Below are positions 9,221-16,166 of a stretch of 64,000 bases of DNA, piece by piece. The stretch lies in assembly GCF_900112365.1 (NCBI RefSeq), contig NZ_FOLQ01000004.1, positions 124,001 through 188,000 on the forward strand, written 5' to 3'. A program made the translations under genes and the position numbers. The stretch's first letter is position 1; every line of letters starts with the position of its first letter. Source of the stretch: Spirosoma endophyticum. Lineage in GTDB: Bacteria > Bacteroidota > Bacteroidia > Cytophagales > Spirosomataceae. The notes under the pieces were generated by a model. It was not told the DNA's origin. It was given only the letters and a program-made list of their open reading frames with translations, and made no database searches.

Positions 9221-10254
9221 ATAGAATTCTTCGACAATTGAACTGCTGACTCAATCGCCAGAATCATCGCATCGGGGCTGGCGACGCCTTTTCCAGCAAT
9301 TTCAAAGGCCGTTCCGTGATCGACCGACGTGCGAATGATGGGCAATCCCATCGTGATGTTGACGCCTTTCACGCTGTCCATCTGCTTCTTCTCGGCATTC
9401 CATTTAAAGCCCGTTAGCTTGAAGGGAATATGACCCTGATCGTGATACATGGCCACGACCCCGCCGTAATAACCCGTTGCCGCTTTGGAAAACAACGTAT
9501 CGGCCGGAACCGGCCCTTCTATGTCGTAGCCCCGGCGTTTCGCTTCTTCAACGGCTGGCAGGATTTCCTGATCGTCTTCCGTGCCGAACAGTCCCGAATC
9601 GCCCGCGTGCGGATTCAGACCCGCTACGCCAATTTTCAGATTCGTTTCGCCCAACGAAATCAACCCATTGTATAACAGGTCGATAACTTCGAGAATGCGA
9701 TCTTTTTTTACCAGATCGCAAGCCTGCCGCAATGATACGTGGGTCGATACGTGAATTACCTTCAACTGGTCTTCCACCAACAGCATACCGTATTTTTTGG
9801 TGTTAGTAAACTGGGCGTAAATTTCGGTATGTCCTGCAAAATGGTGGCCCGCTTCGTTAATGGATTTTTTGTTGATCGGGCCGGTAACCGTCGCGTCAAC
9901 CTCATCAGCCAGGGCGAGGTCGATAACAGTTTTTACTGCTGCAAAAGCCGCTTCACCCGCCATCGCCGAGATTTCCCCGAATTTCAGGTTGGCGAGATCG
10001 ACGTTGGCAAGATCGTAAACATCAACTGTTCCCAGTTCAAATTTCGCATCGGAAACGGACGTAATGGGGTTTATCACTACGTTCAGATTCAACCGCGTGG
10101 CGATGTCAAGAAACACACCGGCATCACCCACCAGAATGGGCTTGCAGATGCCATAAATGACTGGATTCAACAGGGCTTTAACGGCTATTTCAGGGCCAAT
10201 GCTCGCCGGATCACCCATCGTGATACCGACTATCGGTTTATTTTCTTTGATCAT
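9196..10254 (-). CDS. 4-phospho-tetronate dehydrogenase of the PdxA family (PdxA2-like)
   Basis: A 352-residue cytoplasmic NAD-dependent, metal-dependent dehydrogenase. Family motifs are visible: GITMGDPASIGPE at the start, TGPINKKSI, GHTEIYAQ, GLNPHAGDSGLFG, and MYHDQGHIPFK near the C-terminus. PdxA itself makes pyridoxal phosphate from 4-phosphohydroxythreonine. Pairing with a DUF1537 kinase marks the PdxA2 branch, which oxidises D-threonate- or D-erythronate-4-phosphate to dihydroxyacetone phosphate and CO2. The final residues are encoded by a palindromic repeat, so the C-terminus has been altered. Pdx biosynthesis is the less likely alternative. Confidence 0.87.
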   Translation of the reverse strand: MIKENKPIVGITMGDPASIGPEIAVKALLNPVIYGICKPILVGDAGVFLDIATRLNLNVVINPITSVSDAKFELGTVDVYDLANVDLANLKFGEISAMAGEAAFAAVKTVIDLALADEVDATVTGPINKKSINEAGHHFAGHTEIYAQFTNTKKYGMLLVEDQLKVIHVSTHVSLRQACDLVKKDRILEVIDLLYNGLISLGETNLKIGVAGLNPHAGDSGLFGTEDDQEILPAVEEAKRRGYDIEGPVPADTLFSKAATGYYGGVVAMYHDQGHIPFKLTGFKWNAEKKQMDSVKGVNITMGLPIIRTSVDHGTAFEIAGKGVASPDAMILAIESAVQLSKNSIMSERVNE

Positions 10255-10356
10255 TTAATTGTCTGATTAACAGCTTTGACGAATTTTAGAACCGCTCCGG
10301 CAGCCCGGTTTGTCAAAGGATAGAAACTATCTAAAAAATGTTTTTTTAGCCAACCT

Positions 10357-10432
10357 GCTAACCCCTAAATCCCCTGAAGGGGACTTGGCTCATGCTTAGA
10401 CAAAGTCCCCTTCAGGGGATTTAGGGGTTAGC
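10357..10432. repeat. Palindromic element, family B, copy 1
   Basis: A perfect 30-base inverted repeat, arms 10357-10386 and 10403-10432, with core CCCCTAAATCCCCTGAAGG. The 16-base loop (GGCTCATGCTTAGACA) is nearly the same as the loop of the copy at 16089-16166, so the whole unit, not only the stem, is conserved. It lies between the aldolase and PdxA-like genes. Confidence 0.85.
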
Positions 10433-10460
10433 ATACAGTTTCTTGGATCTTTGTCAAAGA

Positions 10461-11381
10461 TTACAGTTGTATCTCTTCCTTCTCGACTAATTCAATCAGG
10501 GCGGCTTTCAATTGGATCTCCTCCTGCTCCGACTGCGGTTGTAGTGGGGGCATCATCGTGGTGCCACACAAGTCGTATTCCTGCATCAAAACCTTCAGCG
10601 CCCACAAAGATTCGCCCAGCGTTCGGCCTACCTGATAGAGATGCCCGAATGCATCCGACTGATTCTGACAGCTATACGCTTTTCCCTCGTTGCCTTCCTG
10701 TACAGCTTTCAACATATCGCGGTAAAGACCCGGAAAGAGATTTCCAGTACTCGGCACAAGTCCGTCGCTACCGGCCAGCAACGCGTGGGCCGATCGGGCG
10801 GCCCATCCCATAAAGTGGCTGAAATCCGGTCGATTTGCCCACAGCGTCAACGACTCGCTCAGCCGGTCGGTGCTACGTTCCGAGTCTTTGATACCGACGA
10901 TTCTGGGGTGGTAACTCAGCTCATCGATCACCGGAATCGGAATCGACATGCGGGTCGTCGCGAAGATGTTGTAGATGATCAGCGGGCCATTCAACTGATC
11001 GGCCAACTGCTCGAAATACCGCTTCATCTGGCTCTCCGACAGCGCATAATACGACGGCAACGTAGCGGCCACCGCATCGACACCTTCATTGAAGCAGTAG
11101 TTGGCAAAATCGACCGACTCTTCCAGACAATTCGACGAAATACCCGCATACAACACCGTATCTGCCGATTTCAGCCGTGCCGCTTCTTTCACATACCTCT
11201 GTTTTACCGACATGGGTAACGATGTCGATTCACCCGTTGTCCCCAGAATGAACGGCATGGCTTCGTTGATCTGAAGGTTAGCGAGCATCTTTTCGACGGC
11301 TGTTCCATCAATTTTATACGCGTCGGTCAGGGGGGTAACCAGCGGAACAACAACGCCCTGGTATTTCTTTTTCATACTCAT
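10461..11381 (-). CDS. Dihydrodipicolinate synthase/2-keto-3-deoxy-acid aldolase family protein
   Basis: A 306-residue class I aldolase of the DapA superfamily. Visible landmarks are LGTTGES at 46-52 (substrate carboxylate loop), Y137 in IIYNIF and the Schiff-base lysine K165 in GIKDS. In a catabolic cluster such enzymes usually split 2-keto-3-deoxy sugar acids to pyruvate plus an aldehyde. The adjacent Fe-dependent alcohol dehydrogenase (two-base gap) could reduce that aldehyde. The loop is GTTGE, not the GSTGE typical of N-acetylneuraminate lyase, so a sialic-acid role is less likely. Lysine biosynthesis is possible but does not fit the setting. Confidence 0.85.
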   Translation of the reverse strand: MSMKKKYQGVVVPLVTPLTDAYKIDGTAVEKMLANLQINEAMPFILGTTGESTSLPMSVKQRYVKEAARLKSADTVLYAGISSNCLEESVDFANYCFNEGVDAVAATLPSYYALSESQMKRYFEQLADQLNGPLIIYNIFATTRMSIPIPVIDELSYHPRIVGIKDSERSTDRLSESLTLWANRPDFSHFMGWAARSAHALLAGSDGLVPSTGNLFPGLYRDMLKAVQEGNEGKAYSCQNQSDAFGHLYQVGRTLGESLWALKVLMQEYDLCGTTMMPPLQPQSEQEEIQLKAALIELVEKEEIQL

Positions 11382-11383
11382 AG

Positions 11384-12532
11384 CTAATAAGCGGCTGTAT
11401 AAATGGCAATTGCATCGTCGCGAGTAATCTCCCGAGGATTATTTTTTAGTAATCGTGTGATTTTCAGGGCATCGTCGGCCATCTGAGGAATCGCTTCTTT
11501 CGGAATATTGACGTCTCGCAAACGGGCCGGAATGCCGCATTCATGAATCAGTTCGTTGATTTTCCGGACTCCTTTTGCGGCTGTTTCGGCATCGTCTTTC
11601 CCTCGTTCGCACCCCAGCGCAAGGGCAACCTGCGCGTACCGGCAAACGGCCGCCGGGATGTTGAATTCCATGACGTAGGGCAGCAGTAATGCATTGGAAA
11701 GTCCGTGTGCCAGATGAAACGTACTGCCCAGCGGATACGAGAGCGCGTGAACGCCCGCCGTATTCACCGGACCCAGGCAAAAACCACCCAGCAAACTCCC
11801 CATCGCTACGTTCGTACGAGCCTCTTGGTCAGCGCCGTTACGTACTGCCTGCACGATATTGGCCGCAATCAGGCGCATTCCCTCAACCGCATACATATCG
11901 ATGAAGGGCTGGGCAAATTTGTTCGTGTACGCTTCCAGGCAATGGGTTAGCGCATCAATACCGGTAGCGGCTGTAATGGATGCCGGTACGCTGATGGTCA
12001 GCAATGGATCGACGTACACAATATCGGGCACCAGAAACGGGCTGATGATGCCTTTCTTTTGATTATCAGCGTCATCCACCAGAATCGCATTGGGCGAAGC
12101 CTCGCTGCCCGTCCCCGACGTAGCGGGCACACAAACGAGTTTTTTGCTACGTCCTTTCAGGTTGCCAATGCCCAGTATATCGCTGAGCGACTGGTCATTG
12201 TCCAGTTGGGCCGCTACCAGCTTGGCCACATCCAGCACGCTTCCTCCGCCAATGCCCAGCACCAGATCGGGATTGAATGGCGAAACGATTTTCATCAGCT
12301 TTTCAAAATCAGTGAACGAGGGTTCCTGAACGATGCTGGTGTCAACCCAAACACCTATCTCGCTGGCTTCCAACGTATCAATCAGGCGTTTCAACTGGTC
12401 CAGCAACGGGCTAATTGTCACGATCAGCACCTTTTTTGGCGACAGTTGTACGAGTTCATCGGTCAGGCTCCCAAGAGAACCCTTGCCAAAAACCAGCTTG
12501 CCTGGAAAGTGTATTTTCAATTCCTGCGTCAT
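11384..12532 (-). CDS. Iron-containing alcohol dehydrogenase
   Basis: A 382-residue cytoplasmic group III alcohol dehydrogenase. The NAD-binding motif GIGGGSVLDVAK lies at 93-104, followed by ATSGTGSEASPNAIL and the metal-ligand region ATGIDALTHCLEAY and HALSYPLGSTFHLAHG. It stops two bases before the aldolase start, so the two are co-transcribed. In the module it could reduce lactaldehyde, glycolaldehyde or glyceraldehyde released by the aldolase (FucO-like role), or oxidise a sugar alcohol. The direction and substrate are inference. Confidence 0.88.
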   Translation of the reverse strand: MTQELKIHFPGKLVFGKGSLGSLTDELVQLSPKKVLIVTISPLLDQLKRLIDTLEASEIGVWVDTSIVQEPSFTDFEKLMKIVSPFNPDLVLGIGGGSVLDVAKLVAAQLDNDQSLSDILGIGNLKGRSKKLVCVPATSGTGSEASPNAILVDDADNQKKGIISPFLVPDIVYVDPLLTISVPASITAATGIDALTHCLEAYTNKFAQPFIDMYAVEGMRLIAANIVQAVRNGADQEARTNVAMGSLLGGFCLGPVNTAGVHALSYPLGSTFHLAHGLSNALLLPYVMEFNIPAAVCRYAQVALALGCERGKDDAETAAKGVRKINELIHECGIPARLRDVNIPKEAIPQMADDALKITRLLKNNPREITRDDAIAIYTAAY

Positions 12533-12605
12533 TGTTCAATATGCTCGTTTTCCCGTTGCTACGTCCTCACCGCGCCACGGAGGCAGCAACGGGGGGACAT
12601 AAATA

Positions 12606-13754
12606 TCAATCCTTTGTAATACCCTTCGCGATTGGTGCTGTATACCCTTTCAGCGCTGGCCAGACGCCGTTTTCAATAGGTTTTAACTTCAGCTTTGCCG
12701 GGTCGATAACCGCGTGTTTGATCTTCTGCCGACGCCACGTATAAATGACATGAATCATCCCGTCGCTCGTCTGAATAACAGACGGATAAGAGTACTGGCT
12801 GATGGGCGAATCTTCCAGAATCACCGCTGCCGACCAGGTTGAGCCATCGTTCGATACCGCCAGATTCAGCGGTGTACGCGGTCCTTTGGCCAGATCGCCC
12901 GGCGGCAATACGTGGTTATACACCAGCACCTGCCGACCATCTTTCAGCGTGACGGCATCGGTTCCCGAGTTGTTATTCGGCAAGTTCGTTTTGGTCAATG
13001 GCGACCAGGTTTCGCCGTTATCCGTTGACCAGGATTCTTCGATGGCGCGGTCTCGGCTACGGGCCAGAAGCTGGAGTTTGCCGTTGCCGTAGGTCAAGAT
13101 GCTGGGCTGGATAGCGTTCAACGTTTTTCCATCGTTGAGTGGACCGATTTTTCGCCAGGTTTTTCCGAAATCGGGCGTCACCTCAAAATACAGTTTCCAG
13201 CCGTCGCCCTCGGTGCTGGTTGGGCAAAACAGATTGCCGTTGGCCAGCAAAACAGGCTTATTTTTGACGGGACCCAGGTAGCCATCAGGCAGTTTTCGGG
13301 CTATCGACCAGGTACGTCCGCCATCGGATGAAGTTTTCAGTAAGCCCCACCACTTCGACGGACTCGGGCCAACTTTATAGAACAGCATCAACTCGCCGTT
13401 GGGAATCTGGTACAAAACCGGATTCCAGCAAGCATATCGCAACGTATCGTTGATGATGCCATTCGCTACGTTCTCGGGCGCCAGCCATTGGGCGGCACCC
13501 CGCTTGCCCTTTTCCTGCCGACTCACCCAAATACATACATCCGGGTTCCGCTCTTTGGTGCCGCCGAACCAGGCCGAAACCAACCCGGTTGGCGTTTCGG
13601 CGATGGTGGCCGCGTGACTTTCCGGAAACGGCGGTTTATCAACCACGAATTCATCCACCACCAGCCCCGATTGCCATTTGGCCAACTGAGCAAACGTAGT
13701 GCCAAACAGCGTCAGGCTGATGAATAGGGTTAGGTATAGGGTCTTGTTTATCAT
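12606..13754 (-). CDS. Secreted BNR/Asp-box sialidase-fold hydrolase
   Basis: A 382-residue exported six-bladed propeller. The signal peptide is MINKTLYLTLFISL with cleavage near GTTFAQ. Four Asp boxes are seen: SSDGGRTW, TPDFGKTW, STDNGETW and a degenerate SNDGSTW. SHAATIAETPTGLVSAWFGG matches the BNR_2-type N-terminus. An upstream in-frame start at 13799 was rejected because its 15 extra residues come from a palindromic repeat (13773-13830) and break the signal peptide. In pectin-type loci such proteins are often not true sialidases, so the glycan target is open. Confidence 0.78.
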   Translation of the reverse strand: MINKTLYLTLFISLTLFGTTFAQLAKWQSGLVVDEFVVDKPPFPESHAATIAETPTGLVSAWFGGTKERNPDVCIWVSRQEKGKRGAAQWLAPENVANGIINDTLRYACWNPVLYQIPNGELMLFYKVGPSPSKWWGLLKTSSDGGRTWSIARKLPDGYLGPVKNKPVLLANGNLFCPTSTEGDGWKLYFEVTPDFGKTWRKIGPLNDGKTLNAIQPSILTYGNGKLQLLARSRDRAIEESWSTDNGETWSPLTKTNLPNNNSGTDAVTLKDGRQVLVYNHVLPPGDLAKGPRTPLNLAVSNDGSTWSAAVILEDSPISQYSYPSVIQTSDGMIHVIYTWRRQKIKHAVIDPAKLKLKPIENGVWPALKGYTAPIAKGITKD

Positions 13755-13772
13755 GTTGTTATGACTATGGAA

Positions 13773-13830
13773 CACCGGTTTTAACCCGGTGCAATGCAAT
13801 TAATCTCTTGCGCCGGGTTTTAACCCGGCG
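13773..13830. repeat. Paired palindromes, family C, copy 1
   Basis: Two small palindromes, 13773-13791 and 13811-13830, each built around GGTTTTAACCCGG; the second is perfect (CGCCGGGTTTTAACCCGGCG). The same unit occurs at 21231-21297. It sits between the DUF3826 gene and the sialidase-fold gene, right against the latter's start region. Confidence 0.8.
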
Positions 13831-13843
13831 TGATAAGTGTATG

Positions 13844-14548
13844 TCAATTCGTTGCCTGCTTCTTAGCTTCTGCTTTTTTGGCTTTAATTGCAGCCGTGTA
13901 GGTATTGTACATCTCCCGCCAATTCCGGCCGTTGGTGTTCAGGTACTGTTCGGATTTGGTTTTATAGATCTCGAAAATGGCCGAGATTTCCTTCATGCTT
14001 TTATAATCGACAGCCTGTTCGCGTGCCTGCTCCAGAAATCCGAGAATGGTTTCCTCTTCTTTGGGCGTGATGTTTGGGACAATGGCTTTGTACCCATTCA
14101 TCGTAAACGCCACTTTTCCAATCGTGTATTTATCCAGAATCGCGTTGACCTGATTCTTGTCCAGATCGGCCCGCAAACCGGTCATCAGCGATTGATGAAC
14201 CGTTGCCGGAATGGCTGAATCCGCAATGAGTTGCCGGTCCAGTTCAGACAGTAGTTTGCCGGTTACCGGATTGATTCCGGCGGGAACGGTGCTAGCCGGA
14301 TGCTCATTGTGCCAGTCGCGTGTGGCTTTCAAATGAGTAGCCACTACGTTGGTCAGGCGCTTTTCTTTTTCCGCATCGTTCAGATTCAGCGAGCTAATCC
14401 ACTCGGCCGCTTTCTTTTCCTGTTCGGCATCGGCATTCAATTTTGCCTCCGCTGACATCACCGTCTGAGTCGACTCTTGCTGACTAAAAGCGGGCAATGT
14501 GGTGGCTAGAGCCGCTACGAATAAATAAGCAGTTAAGGCGTTTTTCAT
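13844..14548 (-). CDS. DUF3826 family secreted protein
   Basis: A 234-residue protein with a signal peptide (cleavage near LPAFSQ) and a mostly helical, charged body: AAEWISSLNLNDAEKEKRLTNVVATHLKATRDWH, shortened here to the motifs EWISSLNL and DWHNEHP. It ends in a lysine-rich tail. I recognise it as DUF3826, a family of unknown function found in Bacteroidetes glycan-degradation loci. It stops two bases after the next upstream gene in the same operon, so it belongs to the export-directed part of the PUL. No catalytic motif is visible. Confidence 0.75.
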   Translation of the reverse strand: MKNALTAYLFVAALATTLPAFSQQESTQTVMSAEAKLNADAEQEKKAAEWISSLNLNDAEKEKRLTNVVATHLKATRDWHNEHPASTVPAGINPVTGKLLSELDRQLIADSAIPATVHQSLMTGLRADLDKNQVNAILDKYTIGKVAFTMNGYKAIVPNITPKEEETILGFLEQAREQAVDYKSMKEISAIFEIYKTKSEQYLNTNGRNWREMYNTYTAAIKAKKAEAKKQATN

Positions 14549-14550
14549 CG

Positions 14551-16065
14551 TTATTTTGAACTAGACGTTTTCGTATCTGAACCTCTCGAAACGGGACTAC
14601 TCGCTGGACTAAAGCTGTCAGAAAGTTGATTCTTCAACGGCTTATCCGTCCGAAATGGGCGAGCGGGTAAGCCTTCTTTGTTGAACAGATTTGGTTGGGC
14701 GGCTTCATCCCACGCAAAGCGAACAGCCACCGGATTCGGTACGTTATCGGCCGAAACGAGTACGTGTTTCCCGTTAATGTGCGCGTCGGCGGGCGAAAAA
14801 ACACCCTCTTTCCCGGCAACCATAAAGCCCGTAAGCGGCTGACCGTCTTTGCTGATTAAGCCGCTTCCCAGTTGGCTGAAAGCGAGTTGAATAGCGTGGC
14901 CTTTCACTTTCATTTTTTCGAAAATGGGCCCTTCCGCGACTACGTCATTTTTGTCGTACGCATTAGCTAGGGCGAGCAGGGCTAATCGTCGGCCAATTTC
15001 CCATTTGAAAGGTGGGTGAATATCCGACAGGTCGTCGGCCAGATCGGTCGTTACGATCATGCCCGTTTGGGGCAGGCTGAGCACTTGTTCCTGCGCTTCC
15101 CGAAATTCGGGTAACGTTTCGCGGGTCAGTACAACTTTTCCTTTCGATTCAGAATACTTGAACGGTGCAAGCTGAACGTAGTAAAACGGTAGCTTCTGGT
15201 CGTTCCAGGCGTTTCGCCAGCTCGTAATGAGCGTTTTCAGCTTGTGCGAATACGTAGTGGTTTCTTTCAGAAAACAGTTGGATTCGCCCTGATACCACAA
15301 GAAGCCTTTCACGGCAAACGGCGCCAGCGGACGAATCATGGGTTCGTAAAACTTACCCGGTTCGCCGTCTATTTTTTGGTTGCCATAATACGTGTCTTCC
15401 CGAAAAGCCGCTTCCGAAATCCACGGCTCGATGCGACTGCCGGGGATGGCCGACGCAATGACGCCAATCGGTACGTTCAGATTCCTGTGGAGTTCTTTGG
15501 CGAAAAAATAAGCCGGTGCCGAAAACGACCGTAGGGCTGAGTCCTGCGCTACGTTCCATCCGCGATGCAGCGAATCGGGTTTGCCTAGTTCTTTCCGGTT
15601 GACTAAAAAGATGCGTATCTGTGGATTGTTGGCGTAGGTTAATTCATCGACTGGATTGCGTCCATCAACGAGTTGGGTCGCGAGCGATGGCTTCACTTTA
15701 CTGTTCTTCCGCATCGTGTATTCCATGTTCGACTGTCCCGAACACAGCCAGACTTCGCCCACGAGAATATTTTGCAGCCGGATCGTATTCGTCCCCGAAA
15801 TGACTAATTCGGAAGGAATAGCCGATGCTTTGAGCGGTTTCAACGTAACGCTCCACTTGCCCGATGCATCGGCGGAGGTTGTTTGATTTTGTGCGGCAAA
15901 TTGAACCGTCACGGTTTCGCCCGCCGATGCTTTTCCCCAGAACGACAACGGCTTACCCTGTTGCAGCACCATGTTATGCCCTAGAATGCGGGGCAAAATG
16001 ATCTCGGCTTTCAGGTGGGCAGAAAGGAGAAACAAGGTGATAGCGAACAGGGTGTACTTGAACAT
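14551..16065 (-). CDS. Sialate O-acetylesterase-like secreted SGNH esterase
   Basis: A 504-residue exported esterase. A signal peptide ends near SAHLKA. A short Ig/jelly-roll N-terminal domain (LPRILGHNMVLQQGKPLSFW) precedes the SGNH core: GEVWLCSGQSNM with nucleophile S112, then FLWYQGESNC and the DxxH motif SDIHPPF. The family removes acetyl groups from sugars; sialate is only the founding substrate. ATG at 16065 is preferred because the ten residues of the longer frame precede the signal peptide and border a palindromic repeat. In this locus it may deacetylate pectin fragments together with CE12 and other esterases. Confidence 0.85.
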   Translation of the reverse strand: MFKYTLFAITLFLLSAHLKAEIILPRILGHNMVLQQGKPLSFWGKASAGETVTVQFAAQNQTTSADASGKWSVTLKPLKASAIPSELVISGTNTIRLQNILVGEVWLCSGQSNMEYTMRKNSKVKPSLATQLVDGRNPVDELTYANNPQIRIFLVNRKELGKPDSLHRGWNVAQDSALRSFSAPAYFFAKELHRNLNVPIGVIASAIPGSRIEPWISEAAFREDTYYGNQKIDGEPGKFYEPMIRPLAPFAVKGFLWYQGESNCFLKETTTYSHKLKTLITSWRNAWNDQKLPFYYVQLAPFKYSESKGKVVLTRETLPEFREAQEQVLSLPQTGMIVTTDLADDLSDIHPPFKWEIGRRLALLALANAYDKNDVVAEGPIFEKMKVKGHAIQLAFSQLGSGLISKDGQPLTGFMVAGKEGVFSPADAHINGKHVLVSADNVPNPVAVRFAWDEAAQPNLFNKEGLPARPFRTDKPLKNQLSDSFSPASSPVSRGSDTKTSSSK

Positions 16066-16088
16066 TTTTGATTTAATCTTATCTTCTA

Positions 16089-16166
16089 AAAACACCCCTA
16101 AATCTCCTAAAGGAGACTTTGCTCATGCGTAGAAAAAGCCCCCTTTAGGGGATTTAGGGGTGTTTT
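16089..16166. repeat. Palindromic element, family B, copy 2
   Basis: Arms 16089-16120 and 16135-16166 match at 29 of 32 positions and share the core CCCCTAAATC with copy 1. The loop (GCTCATGCGTAGAA) is nearly the same as in copy 1 at 10357-10432. It fills the gap between the unclassified propeller gene's stop codon and the esterase start. Confidence 0.85.

Noticed and set aside
13755..13799. Longer reading frame for the sialidase-fold gene
   Set aside because: The extra 15 residues come from a palindromic repeat and precede a good signal peptide starting at ATG 13754.
10461..16065. Sialic-acid utilisation (sialidase, sialate esterase, NanA-like aldolase)
   Set aside because: The aldolase has GTTGE rather than the GSTGE of N-acetylneuraminate lyase, no NanE/NanK/NagB is present, and PL1 and CE12 point to pectin.
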